Shown here piece after piece: positions 8,255 through 17,246 of a stretch of 64,000 nucleotides of DNA (position 1 is its first letter; the number at the start of each line of letters is the position of its first letter). Made by a program: the position numbers and the translations under genes. A model generated the notes under the pieces. The model searched no databases, was not told where the DNA came from, and saw only the letters and a program-made list of their open reading frames with translations. The DNA is from AP-15 sp963701815 (GTDB taxonomy: Bacteria > Pseudomonadota > Alphaproteobacteria > ATCC43930 > CGMCC-115725): positions 62,001 to 126,000 of the forward strand of contig CAVPBN010000008.1 in NCBI GenBank assembly GCA_963701815.1, in the 5' to 3' direction.

Positions 8255-8644
8255 TCAGCGGATCAGTTCGACTTCGACCCCGATCGACGGCGCGACGCTC
8301 GGCCAGGCGCGGTCTGCGGTAAGGCTCTTGACGCCGAGTTGCCGGGCCAAGGCGAGGCAGGCACGGTCGCCAAACGAGAGCCCGGCGGGTCGAGTCGCCG
8401 GCAACAGGAGACCGACCATATAGGCCAGATCCTCGCCGAACGGGAACAATTCGAAGGGCAGGGGCTCCAGAATATGTCGGATATCCGCTTCCGCTCCACC
8501 GTTTCGAGCGAGGTGTCCGACAACTTCCCCGAGGTTCACGGCGGTCATCGCCGCGTCGGCGAGCACCTCCTGGACCCGCTCGTGGCCCGGCTCCGTCAGC
8601 AACAACGCCAGCAAAGCCGAGGCGTCGAGCACCGCGAGCGTCAT
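8255..8644 (-). CDS. vapC: PIN-domain toxin, VapC-like ribonuclease
   Basis: A 129-residue PIN domain. The four acidic residues of the active site are visible: Asp7 (AVLDASALLALLL), Glu40 (NLGEV), Asp93 (SFGDRACLALA) and Asp111 (TADRAW). VapC toxins are Mg-dependent RNases that cut tRNA or rRNA and are held inactive by the cognate antitoxin. The ATG at 8644 overlaps the stop of the antitoxin gene by four bases (ATGA), so the two are translationally coupled. Length and motifs are complete, so the toxin looks functional. Confidence 0.9.
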   Translation of the reverse strand: MTLAVLDASALLALLLTEPGHERVQEVLADAAMTAVNLGEVVGHLARNGGAEADIRHILEPLPFELFPFGEDLAYMVGLLLPATRPAGLSFGDRACLALARQLGVKSLTADRAWPSVAPSIGVEVELIR

Positions 8645-8892
8645 TCCTCTTCGGCTTCCCGGCGCCGATCGGCGAGGAACGCATCGACCGTCCCCGCGGG
8701 CTTGTCGCTGAGCAGCGCGCGGGTCAGCGCTTGGGCGCGGGCGACCACCTCTGGGACGGTGCGGATTCGGATCTCGCCGCCATCCAGTTCGATGACCACG
8801 CTACCGCCGCGACCGAGGCCGACCGCCTTGCGAAAATCCGCGGGAAGGCTCAACCGGCCTGATTCGGAAACGTGTCCTATGATGGCTTTCAT
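8641..8892 (-). CDS. vapB: AbrB-type antitoxin, VapB-like
   Basis: An 83-residue protein with an N-terminal AbrB/MazE swapped-hairpin DNA-binding domain (HVSESGRLSLPADFRKAVGL, then GGSVVIELDGGEIRIRTV) and an acidic/Arg C-terminal tail (ADRRREAEEE) of the kind that wraps the toxin. Start ATG 8892 (MKAIIGHV) was taken over a TTG two codons upstream. It would neutralise VapC from the next gene and repress its own promoter. The pair sits in a low-GC scar region with gene fragments on both sides, as toxin-antitoxin modules often do. Confidence 0.88.
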   Translation of the reverse strand: MKAIIGHVSESGRLSLPADFRKAVGLGRGGSVVIELDGGEIRIRTVPEVVARAQALTRALLSDKPAGTVDAFLADRRREAEEE

Positions 8893-9006
8893 GCCCAAGC
8901 AACCGTCTCTGACACTTTCCCGAATATGGCTTCTATTGTCCGTTAGTGCAAGATATCGACATTATGGCGTGCAAGTGCGGCGCGCGTCGATCCGGTGCAC
9001 GTGGAT

Positions 9007-9157
9007 TCGGGCATGGCGTCGAGATCCGACCGATCGAGGCGATGATCAGCCACAACACGACCGAGGTGTTTTTCGACAATCTGAAGATGCCGCCGGATTC
9101 GCTGATCGGCGAGGAAGGCAAGGGCTTCCGCTACATCCTCGACGGCATGAACGCCGC
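9007..9157 (+). pseudogene. Internal fragment of an acyl-CoA dehydrogenase gene
   Basis: This 151-bp stretch matches 6707-6857 base for base apart from 6 differences (about 96%). It encodes GVEIRPIEAMISHNTTEVFF and on to DGMNA, then ends just where the catalytic Glu codon would come. Flanking bases on both sides are unrelated to the dehydrogenase gene. It is a partial duplication, or the remnant of a second, almost identical gene. Confidence 0.88.
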
Positions 9158-9583
9158 GCTCATCGCATCTCGGGCGCCGGGGCATGGCTTGACAGCGAGG
9201 CGACACCAGCGGTATTCGCGTTCTGCGAGTGGTGATCCGGCGAATTCGGCCCCACGAGATCCTAACATCGGGAGCAAGCACGTGCGAACGATTTCCCATC
9301 GCCTTCTGGTGCGTTTTGGATCAACTCCGAGGGCAGCGGTTCCGGGATAGACCCGGTCTCTGATGACGGCTTGCCCGCCGCGGGCGTTCGGTCAACCCGA
9401 TTTTCGATTTTCACCGGATCGTAATCTCCGGCGCGGATAAAGGCGCATTCGATCGCCGCAGCCCGTATCACAACCGGAGCTATACCTTGACAAATCAGCT
9501 GCTGCCTTTCGTTGTCGAACTCGGCGCGTTTGGCGATATGGCGAAACGGCATATTCAAGCGATGCAATAAGGGAGCGAACACC
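9158..9583. other. Gene-free stretch before the secreted 672-residue protein
   Basis: No gene recognised in about 425 bp. The promoter of the next gene must lie here. A TTGACA at 9487 has no convincing -10 partner. The ribosome site of the next gene is GGGAGCGAACACC at 9571-9583. Confidence 0.4.
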
Positions 9584-11602
9584 ATGGCGATGATTTTCCG
9601 CATGATGCGTGTCTCGACAGTCTTGTTTGCTGTGCTCGCGCTTTATGCCGGCGCCGCCAGCGCACAAGCGCCCCACCCGTGCCCAGACAATGCAAATTGG
9701 AATCCGCCTAATAGTCCGGCCGGATGCACGAAGGAAGTTCGCATTTGGAATAATACCGATCATCAGGTTTACGTAATACTCCAGGCCAGCATACAGCAGC
9801 AGATCGCGCTCGGGAATTGTCCCAAGGGCGATGTCTGGCTGCAGAAAGCGCTCGACGACACGACAAAGTGTTATCCCGTCAATAATGACTATCAGGTTTA
9901 TGTCAATCCGAAAACCGGGATCGCACCGGGCGAGTTTGTCTCGCTGAATGTGCCGTGGTGGTCGAAAGCCATGCAGGGCGCCGCCGATCGGTACGTCGAT
10001 TGGTGGCGGGCAGGGCGGGTGATCGTCTTTGACGACCAAACTGCCCTCAACGACAGCTATAAGGAAGCACAAAAGACTACTCCGGTTACATTTGCAACAG
10101 CTGGCGTAACCTGCAAAGGCAACAAGATAGGCAATACGCAGGACAGCTGCATCCCTAAGGAGCTGCAGATTTATCTGGTCGAGCCGAGCTCGCTGGCGGA
10201 GGTCAACGCCCAAACGCCGTTCCAGTTGAACGAGTACACGTTCGCCGATGTCGGCGAGGTCAAGGACGGCGGAGCCAGCGGCGGCAAATTGTTTTCCTTG
10301 AACCAAAACTACAATGTTTCCGATGTCGATCAGGTTTATCTGCCGCTGGCGATGGAGCCCATTCGGGAAACGCCGCCCTATAATGTGGCGGATATTGGTT
10401 ATATGGGCACGACAATATCGGTGACGCAATTCAGAAAACGGATGGCGGCCTTTACCGGGGCCGACAAAAACCCCGCAGATCCGGCTAACTGGCCGATCTA
10501 CAACAATCCAATCGTCAAAGGCAATCCAAGATACCCCGATGCCGGTATAAGAGTGCCCTCGACTTACAGTGTGCTGTCCTTTTACATGAACCCGTTCTTT
10601 TTCAAGGCGCCGTTGAACAAGGTGCCGGTCATCATTCCGTCGACCCCGCCCGCGCTGGTCACCGGCATGATGACGCAATGGACGAATTGCACCACCGGCA
10701 AAGGGACTTGTCCGCAATCCGCCTGGTATCAGTTGGTGGATCAGGTCTTTCTGCAAAGCTATAAGTGGTATATTACCCATAGTCCGCCATGCCAAATTCC
10801 GGACTTCCTAAAGCCGGTCACGTCAAACCCGCCGGCGCCGGCGCTGACTGCTTACCTGTCGTACATTTATGGCTGGGTCCCGTTTAACTTCGCCTGTGCC
10901 GCACCGGACCTTCCCACTGCAAACCTGCCGCCGGACAAGAACGGAAAGGCGCCGATAGACTACATCGCCTTGCAGTACAATTACGAAACCCTGCCGGCGA
11001 AGCAATGGTTCAACCCCTACACGCAATTCGTTCACGGCAGCGCGGCGGACGGCGGTCTTGGCGCCAATGCGTACGCGTTCTCGATCGACGACAGCGCCAG
11101 CGTGCAGAACAACGCCGGCGACGGGCTTATTTTTGCGGTAGGGGGGGCCAACGGACTGCCCAACAAAACCCAGGTGCCGCCCCCTGTCCCGACCTATTAT
11201 CCCTATTACGACTTTGTCGTCGGCCTTGGCGCGCCGGCCGCCGGCGGAGCGGCATGGGCGGAATACGGGGTTTGCAGCCAGACCGCGACCACGCCGTTTC
11301 CCAACGCCGATGGCGGTTATTCGATCGGCGTCAACCCGGAACTCTATACCTTTCCGTGCCCGATAACCCTGACCGACACCAAGGGCAGAATTTATCGGAT
11401 CAGAATAAAAAGCGCGCAGATCCCGCCAAAGCCGATTTGGCCGCCGTTCACTCGTACCGGGTTCGATCCCAACATAGTCGTTTGTCCCACGGGTGCGCGC
11501 ATCGTCGATCCGACGCAGTGGTGCAACTTTACCAACGAGGTTGCGGATCCGACCAAAACTCCGCCGTTTTACAACCTCTCCGCTCGCGGCCCGCTGCCGT
11601 AG
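9584..11602 (+). CDS. Large secreted protein with thaumatin/GH64-like sequence features
   Basis: A 672-residue protein with a clear signal peptide (MAMIFRMMRVSTVLFAVLAL then AGAASAQA; cleavage near residue 28). ATG 9584 has GGGAGCGAACACC before it. After the signal come CPDNANWNPPNSPAGC and VRIWNNTDHQVYVILQA, a strand order typical of thaumatin-like and GH64 beta-1,3-glucanase folds. A C-terminal block, WFNPYTQFVHG through AYAFSIDDSASVQNN and GLIFAVGG, looks like the Asp-containing cleft region of that fold. Cys residues are paired along the chain, and Trp, Tyr and Pro are frequent. I could not align a full catalytic set, so glucanase activity is only a possibility. The gene is less GC-rich than its neighbours by eye and has no operon partner, which may mean transfer. 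Confidence 0.6.
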   Translation: MAMIFRMMRVSTVLFAVLALYAGAASAQAPHPCPDNANWNPPNSPAGCTKEVRIWNNTDHQVYVILQASIQQQIALGNCPKGDVWLQKALDDTTKCYPVNNDYQVYVNPKTGIAPGEFVSLNVPWWSKAMQGAADRYVDWWRAGRVIVFDDQTALNDSYKEAQKTTPVTFATAGVTCKGNKIGNTQDSCIPKELQIYLVEPSSLAEVNAQTPFQLNEYTFADVGEVKDGGASGGKLFSLNQNYNVSDVDQVYLPLAMEPIRETPPYNVADIGYMGTTISVTQFRKRMAAFTGADKNPADPANWPIYNNPIVKGNPRYPDAGIRVPSTYSVLSFYMNPFFFKAPLNKVPVIIPSTPPALVTGMMTQWTNCTTGKGTCPQSAWYQLVDQVFLQSYKWYITHSPPCQIPDFLKPVTSNPPAPALTAYLSYIYGWVPFNFACAAPDLPTANLPPDKNGKAPIDYIALQYNYETLPAKQWFNPYTQFVHGSAADGGLGANAYAFSIDDSASVQNNAGDGLIFAVGGANGLPNKTQVPPPVPTYYPYYDFVVGLGAPAAGGAAWAEYGVCSQTATTPFPNADGGYSIGVNPELYTFPCPITLTDTKGRIYRIRIKSAQIPPKPIWPPFTRTGFDPNIVVCPTGARIVDPTQWCNFTNEVADPTKTPPFYNLSARGPLP

Positions 11603-11830
11603 GCAAAGCGAAGCGCGTCGCCGGCCGGACGGCTCCGAACAGGGGTTGGGCCGGGCCGGCGACGCTTGCCGACATCCTCGGGCCCGACCATGGCGGCGGC
11701 CGGGGGAATCGTGCCGCGTGCCCCGGCAGCGAGGATACCGCCGCAATTATGTGGCGCCGCCTCGGGCGCGATCGTACGATGCGCCCCGCAGACGCTCGTC
11801 CGATGTCGGTTCGGGGAGCAACAGGAGCCC

Positions 11831-12985
11831 ATGATGCAAGAAAAGCTGATCTCCGGTGACAACCACATCGACCTGACCTATTGCCCGCCCGATCTGTGGT
11901 CGTCGGCGGCGCCGAAGAAATGGAAGCACATGGCGCCGCGCGTCGAGGAGATGGAGGACGGCCTGCACTGGTTCGTCGACGCGCAGGACCGGGGCATGTG
12001 GAACGGCGTCGGCCCCGGCTTTCTGAAATATCAGCGCGGGATGTTCAGCCATATCGACGAGATGAAGGATCTCGGCTTCGAGTGGGGCAACACGGCGGCG
12101 GCGAAGCCGCGGCCGACCACGCCGGAATTGCGGATCGCCGATCTCGACCGCGACGGGCTTTCGGCCGAAATCGTCTATGGCTGCCTGATGATCAACGATC
12201 TGATCGCCGATGCGCCGATGCGCGCCTGGTCCGACAAGGTCTACAACGACTGGGTGACCGATTTCGCCAAGCGCGCCGACCCGAACCGCGTTTTTCCGCT
12301 GGCCATCATCCCCAACACCGACCCGCTCGAGGCCGCGGCCGAAGTTCGCCGCTGCGCCAAGATGGGGCTGCGCGGCGGCGATCTCGCCTTCAAGCGGATG
12401 ACCCCGCCGCTCTATACCGATGAGTGGTTCCCGTTATGGGAGGCCGCAGCCGAGTGCCGTTTCCCGATTTCGTTCCACTCGACCGGTTTCAAGGCGCTGC
12501 GGGCGCCCGATACGCCCGAACAGGAGCAGAAATATTTCACCCAGTGGCGGCTCGTGCGCTCGGCCCTGTTCCAGCTCGACACGATGGAGGTGCTGGTCTC
12601 GCTGCTCGCATCGGGCGCCTGCGAGAAATATCCGGACTTCAATTTCGTCCTCGGCGAATTGGGGGTGACCTGGCTGCCCTACGTCTTCGATCGGCTCGAC
12701 ACCGAATATGCCGACCGGGCGAGGAGCCTCAATTTCAAGCTGAAGCCGAGCGACTATTTCCGCCGCCAGGGCTACGTCACCTATCAGCAGGACCAGTATC
12801 TCGAACCGATCATCCCGCTGATCGGCGAGGACAACATCATCTGGGGCGCCGATTACCCGCACCCCGACTGCATCTGGCCGGGCTCGCATGCGACCCTCGA
12901 CCGCAACCTCGCGGCAATCTCGCCCTCGGTCCGCCGCAAGATCGTCAGCGAGAACGTGACCCGGCTCTACAGCCTGCACCAATAG
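11831..12985 (+). CDS. Amidohydrolase family protein (amidohydrolase_2 type)
   Basis: A 384-residue TIM-barrel metal hydrolase. Metal-site landmarks are visible: SGDNHID at the first strand (Asp10, His12), FPISFHSTG (His216) and IIWGADYPHPDC (Asp341). LGELGVTWLPYVFDRLD is the usual strand-helix before the last Asp. Family members include decarboxylases (ACMSD, 5-carboxyvanillate) and C-C hydrolases of aromatic breakdown, so a decarboxylase or hydrolase of a carboxylated intermediate is the likely role. Two in-frame ATGs (11831, 11834) follow ACAGGAGCCC; I took the first. A strong hairpin ends the transcript at 12994. Confidence 0.88.
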   Translation: MMQEKLISGDNHIDLTYCPPDLWSSAAPKKWKHMAPRVEEMEDGLHWFVDAQDRGMWNGVGPGFLKYQRGMFSHIDEMKDLGFEWGNTAAAKPRPTTPELRIADLDRDGLSAEIVYGCLMINDLIADAPMRAWSDKVYNDWVTDFAKRADPNRVFPLAIIPNTDPLEAAAEVRRCAKMGLRGGDLAFKRMTPPLYTDEWFPLWEAAAECRFPISFHSTGFKALRAPDTPEQEQKYFTQWRLVRSALFQLDTMEVLVSLLASGACEKYPDFNFVLGELGVTWLPYVFDRLDTEYADRARSLNFKLKPSDYFRRQGYVTYQQDQYLEPIIPLIGEDNIIWGADYPHPDCIWPGSHATLDRNLAAISPSVRRKIVSENVTRLYSLHQ

Positions 12986-12993
12986 ATCCGATC

Positions 12994-13024
12994 GCCGCGC
13001 CGCCTCTCGAAGAGGCGGCGCGGC
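12994..13024. terminator. Stem-loop between convergent genes
   Basis: GCCGCGCCGCCTCT pairs perfectly over 14 bp with AGAGGCGGCGCGGC around CGA, 8 bp after the amidohydrolase stop. No T-run follows, but the position between convergent genes supports termination. Confidence 0.7.
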
Positions 13025-13080
13025 CCCTTACCCCACGCCGAGGCTGCCTGCGCGGACCAGACGTCGTCGTGCGGTCGCGA

Positions 13081-14471
13081 TCACGGGCGGACGATCAGGC
13101 ACGGCAACTGGTGCTTGTTGAGGTGCTTGCAGGCGCTCGATGCCTCGCTCGCCGAAAGATGGGCGAGGCGCGCGCGGTAGAGGACCGAGCGGCCGGCCGG
13201 TGCGGTCGGCGGCAGCGACAAGGCGGCGTAACGAAGCTGGCCCGGCGCCTGGGCTCGGGCGCTTTCCGCCATCGCCCGGGCCAGGGTCGGGCTGGCGAAG
13301 GCGCCTACCTGGATCGCCCAGCCCCCTGCGGGTGGCGCCGGCGCGTGCGAGCGGACGTCGCGGGCCGCAGCAGAGCGGTGCGACGGCGGCAAGGGTGCGA
13401 AACGGTGCGCCGCGGCAGCCGGCGGCGGCAACGACAGCGGCTCGGCCGACGCCAGTTGGACGCGGCTCTCGGCCGGCGGGATGTCGGAGCGCACGGATGA
13501 TCCGGATCGTAGGCGGCATCCGGATCGCAACTCGCCGAGGCGAATTGCTGGACCGGAGGCGCCGGCGCGAAGCTCGGAGGCGGCGGCGCGGCGGCAGCAA
13601 CCGGGCCGAGTGCGCCGCACGGGCGGTTCGGGTCATAAGCGGCGTCCAGATCGCAGCCGCCGACCCCGGTCTGCGCGACCACGGGCGGCTGGACCATCGC
13701 CGTTTGGACCGGAGCCGGCGTCCTTGCCGCCCGCTCCAGCGACGAACAGGGATGGTTCGGGTCATAGGCCGCGTTCAGGTCGCATCCGGCGGCCAGGCTG
13801 GCTATGCTCGGCGCATACCGGTACCGCCGCTTGCCGAAACCGGCCGAAGCATACCTCGCAAACGGCCCGGACATCGGCACCGCGTTGCCGAGGTTCGGCG
13901 TGATCGCGGCAAGGTAGTTTACCGTCTCCTTCGGCAAACGAGCGCTGCCGGCAAGGTAGTCGCCGACCCGCTCCGGGCCGGCATTGTAAGCGGCAAGAAA
14001 CCCGGGCGAGCCGAACCGATCGTACATCTCCCGGATGTAGCCGGTGCCCGCCAGTATGTTGTCGTGCGGCTCGAAAGGATCGCTGCCGAGCCCATAGCGC
14101 TCCCGCAACCCCTCGTAGGTCTCGGGCATCACCTGCATCAAGCCCATCGCGCCGACCGGCGACACCGCCTGTTCCTCGCCGCCCGATTCCTGGTGCATGA
14201 CCGCGCGCACCCACTGGCCGGGAACGCTGAACCGCCCGGAAGCCTCGCGAATATAGGGACCCCAGGGATCCTCGGGCGGCCCCGGCGGCGGATAATAATG
14301 CCGCGGCGCCAGCGCACCGATCTCATATCTGCCGCCGGGTCCGGCGTTTTCGCCCGGTCCGGCGCAGGCGGCGAGCACCAGCGACAGCAACACCCACAAT
14401 TTCAGGTGCGGGCAACGGCCCGCCAACGGCCCGGCATGGCACAGCCGGTCATATCCCCCCCAGGAAGACAT
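13081..14471 (-). CDS. Lytic transglycosylase lipoprotein with three Cys-bracketed repeats and a SPOR domain (one frameshift)
   Basis: The N-terminus has a lipoprotein signal (WVLLSLVLAACAGPG, lipobox LAAC). The transglycosylase domain (residues about 65-200) has catalytic Glu95 in MHQESGGEEQAVSP, GAMGLMQVMPETY and AAYNAGPERVGDYL, the SLT family 1 motifs; it would cleave peptidoglycan glycan strands in the periplasm. Three near-identical 14-residue units follow at about 229-242, 272-285 and 314-327: GCDLNAAYDPNHPC, GCDLDAAYDPNRPC and SCDPDAAYDPDHPC. Near 13490 the frame changes; with one G restored (CCGTGCGGCTCC) the protein continues into a SPOR domain (GGWAIQVGAFASPTLARAMA) that ends at 13081. 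SPOR domains bind denuded glycan at division sites. The frameshift may be a sequencing error. Confidence 0.8.
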
Positions 14472-14938
14472 CCAGTGCCCAATCAGATTGTGGAAGAAGA
14501 AGACGGTAGCCTCAGGTCTCCCGGTCTCGCGCGACGGTCATCCCCAACATGCAAAGAACGCGTTTATCGATCTTCGCAGCAAACCACAAGTTTTTCGATC
14601 TCCGGCGCGGCGGAATTGCCGCAGCGCGCCCGGATCGGACGGGTACCGCTTTCGACCGGCAGCGGCGCTTCAGCCCCGTTCGGGCGGCCGGGCCGCGGCC
14701 GATTCGGTCCGCAAGACATCCGCTGCCGCTGTCCCTCGCCTATCGAGAGCTTGCCGGGCCGCACTGCCCGGTTCCGCAAGCCGGACGCATGCCCCGGCAG
14801 AGTACGGTATCGCTGCGCTCAACCGATCTTGCGTGCTATTAGCAACGCCGCACCGGCGAGATCTCGGGGCCTGCCGGCAGACGGGTCGGCCTTCCGGGCC
14901 GGGCGCGAAACACTGAATTCCGATCGGGAGTTCGAGGC
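14472..14938. other. Gene-free stretch between divergent genes
   Basis: About 465 bp between the transglycosylase and LVIVD genes, transcribed apart. Open frames here show no recognisable family. Both promoters should be here, but I can point to no clear -35/-10 pair. Confidence 0.4.
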
Positions 14939-16158
14939 ATGGTCGACACGGCAATTTGGAATTTCCGGCAACTGGCGCATCACGAGCTTGACGGCTTTGG
15001 CGGCATCGGCGAGGGCATGTCGATCCAGATCGCCAAGGACGGCCGCCGCATCCTGTGGCTCGCCCATGAGAGCGCGCCGAAAAACTTCACCGCCGTCGAT
15101 GTCAGCGACCCGCGCGCGCCCAAGATCGTTGCGCGGCGCGATCTGCCGCAATCGCATATGCGCTCCAATTCGCTGGAGACGGTCGGCGACATCATGGCCG
15201 TCGCCTACCAGACGACGCAGCAGGGCCTCGAACCGGCCGGGTTCGAATTGTTCGACATCGCCGACCCGGAAAATCCGCGCTCGATCACGTTTTTCGACTG
15301 CTCCGGGCCGCAATCGCGCGGCGTGCACCAATTGTGGTTCGCCGACGGCGAGTACATCCATATGAGTTCGGGGGCGCGCGACTTCCGGCCGAGCCATCCC
15401 AAGGACGACCAGTTCTACCGGATCATCGACGTCAAGAACCCCTCCAAGCCGGTCGAGGTCGGGCGCTGGTGGCTGCCCGGCACCCAGCTCGGCGACAGCG
15501 CGCCGCCGCCGGAGCGCCACCCGGAAGGGGCCGATACCGGCTTTCGCCCGCACAACACCAACGTCTATCCCGAGCGCCCGGATCGCGCCTATCTCGGCTA
15601 TATCGACGGCGGGATGGTGATCCTCGACATCGCCGACAAGGCGCCACCCGAAGATGCTGTCGCGCTGGGACTACCACCCGCCCTACCACGGCTTCACCCA
15701 TACGGTCGTCCCGTTCTTCGACCGCAACCTCTTCATCGTCAGCGACGAGTGCGTGCGGGTCGAGGGCGGCGACTGGCCGAAGCTGGTGTGGATCGTCGAC
15801 GGCCGCAGCGAAACCAACCCGGTGCCGATCGCCACCTGCCCGCTGCCGCCGCTCGACACCTACATGCGGCGCGGCGCCCGCTATGGCGCGCACAACCTGT
15901 ACGAAAACCTGCCGAAGCCCAACGCGTGGAAATCGGATCGCGTCGTGCTGGCGACCTATTTCAACGGCGGGTTGCGCGCCTATGACACGACCAACCCCTA
16001 CCAGCCGCAGGAAATCGGCTATTTCGTGCCGGAGCCGCCGGCCCGCGCGCCGAGCGGGGCGATCCAGATCAACGACGTGTTCGTCGACGAGCGCCAGATC
16101 GTCTACACCGTCGACCGCCATGCCGGAGGGCCTGTACACGCTTGAAATGGACTTCTGA
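14939..16158 (+). CDS. LVIVD-repeat beta-propeller protein (two frameshifts)
   Basis: The protein consists of repeated propeller blades with the ILDIADP / VDVSDPRAPK pattern of LVIVD proteins: LAHESAPKNFTAVDVSDPRA, GFELFDIADPENPRSITFFD, YRIIDVKNPSKPVEVGRWW, YIDGGMVILDIADKA. One extra C near 15648 shifts the frame; corrected, it reads on as PKMLSRWDYHPPYHGFTHTV and FFDRNLFIVSDECV. A second extra base near 16129 (GGAGGGCCTG) hides the true end, GLYTLEMDF at 16158. No signal peptide is evident, so it is probably cytoplasmic. Such proteins occur beside metal-dependent hydrolases and aromatic degradation genes but have no proven reaction. Start ATG 14939 follows GGGAGTTCGAGGC. The next gene overlaps its 3' end. 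Confidence 0.78.
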
Positions 16159-17197
16159 AACCGGGCCGGCGGCGCTCTTCGGCGGGGTCGACGCGCCGTT
16201 GTTCGGCCGGCGTCAGCGGCGCGTCCGCGGGCCGCGGCTGCCGGTCATCGCGGTCACCGGTTTTCTCGGCGCGGGCAAGACCACCCTGATCCGTGCCCTG
16301 CTCGAGCGGCCGGAGGGCGCCCATACCGCGGTCGTCGTCAACGAATATGGCGAGATCGGCATCGACGACGCGCTGTTGCGGTCGAGCAGCGATGTGACCG
16401 CGCTGCTCGGCAATGGCTGCCTGTGCTGCAATGTCCGCACCGACCTGCAGGAGACATTGCGCGGCCTCTTCGCCGACCGCGCCCGCGGCGCCGTGCCGAG
16501 TTTTCTGCGGGTGGTCATCGAGACCTCGGGGCTCGCCGATCCGGGTCCGGTATTGCAGACCTTTGCGACCGACCGCGCGCTCGGCCGCGAGTTTCATCTG
16601 CAGGCGCTGATCGCGGTTGTCGACGCGGTCAACGGCGAGGCCAATCTCGACCTTATGCCGGAGGCGCGAAGGCAGGTGGCGCTCGCCGACCGCATCGTCA
16701 TCAGCAAAAGCGATCTGGCCGACGAACAGGTGACCAGCCGTCTCGCCCGGCGTCTCGCCGGGCTCGGCCCGGCCCCGGTCGCGCGCGCCGTGGCCGGCGA
16801 GATCGAGCCCGGTTTTCTGCTCGACGAGCCGGCCCTGCCGCCCCGCCCAATCGAACCCGGCGACGACGCGCACAGCCATGGCCGGCACAGCGACGGGCTC
16901 GACAGCTTTTCATTGATCCTCGACCAGCCGATGTCCTGGCCGTCCTTCGACCAGGCGATGGCGGTGCTGACGGCATTGCGCGGACCCGATCTGTTGCGCG
17001 TCAAGGGCCTGGTCGCGATCGAGGGCTGCCGCGGGCCGGTCGTCGTGCACTACGTCCAGCACGTCGCCCACCCGCCGGTCGAACTCGAAGACTGGCCCGA
17101 CGACGACCATCGCTCGCGCCTGGTCTTCGTCACCCGCGGCCTCGGCCGCGAGACGGTGGTGCAATTGTTCGCCGCGGTCGGTTCCCTCTCGGATTGA
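16142..17197 (+). CDS. CobW/COG0523-family GTP-binding metallochaperone
   Basis: A 351-residue G3E P-loop GTPase. Seen: Walker A GFLGAGKTT (residues 40-48), the metal-binding CxCC motif GCLCC (Cys93, Cys95, Cys96), ETSGLADPGPV (switch/Walker B region) and ISKSDL, which replaces the usual NKxD guanine-specificity motif. A His-rich stretch (DDAHSHGRHSD) follows before the CobW C-terminal domain. The family delivers Zn or Co to target enzymes with GTP hydrolysis. The TTG at 16142 overlaps the end of the LVIVD gene, and the extra N-terminal 30 residues are unusual, so the true start could be further in. It may serve a metal enzyme nearby such as the amidohydrolase, but that is a guess. Confidence 0.85.
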   Translation: MKWTSETGPAALFGGVDAPLFGRRQRRVRGPRLPVIAVTGFLGAGKTTLIRALLERPEGAHTAVVVNEYGEIGIDDALLRSSSDVTALLGNGCLCCNVRTDLQETLRGLFADRARGAVPSFLRVVIETSGLADPGPVLQTFATDRALGREFHLQALIAVVDAVNGEANLDLMPEARRQVALADRIVISKSDLADEQVTSRLARRLAGLGPAPVARAVAGEIEPGFLLDEPALPPRPIEPGDDAHSHGRHSDGLDSFSLILDQPMSWPSFDQAMAVLTALRGPDLLRVKGLVAIEGCRGPVVVHYVQHVAHPPVELEDWPDDDHRSRLVFVTRGLGRETVVQLFAAVGSLSD

Positions 17198-17246
17198 GAA
17201 TAGTTCGAGCAGCTTCGCCGGCGCTTCGAGCCGTTATGGTGGTCAT

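Noticed and set aside
9487..9520. TTGACA as a -35 box for the secreted 672-residue protein
   Set aside because: At 16-18 bp spacing the -10 position reads GTTGTC-like sequence, too far from consensus to claim.
13140..15365. A 741-codon open frame on the plus strand opposite the transglycosylase gene
   Set aside because: It is very Arg- and Pro-rich, has no family motif and runs antisense to a gene with clear domains. High-GC codon bias produces such frames.
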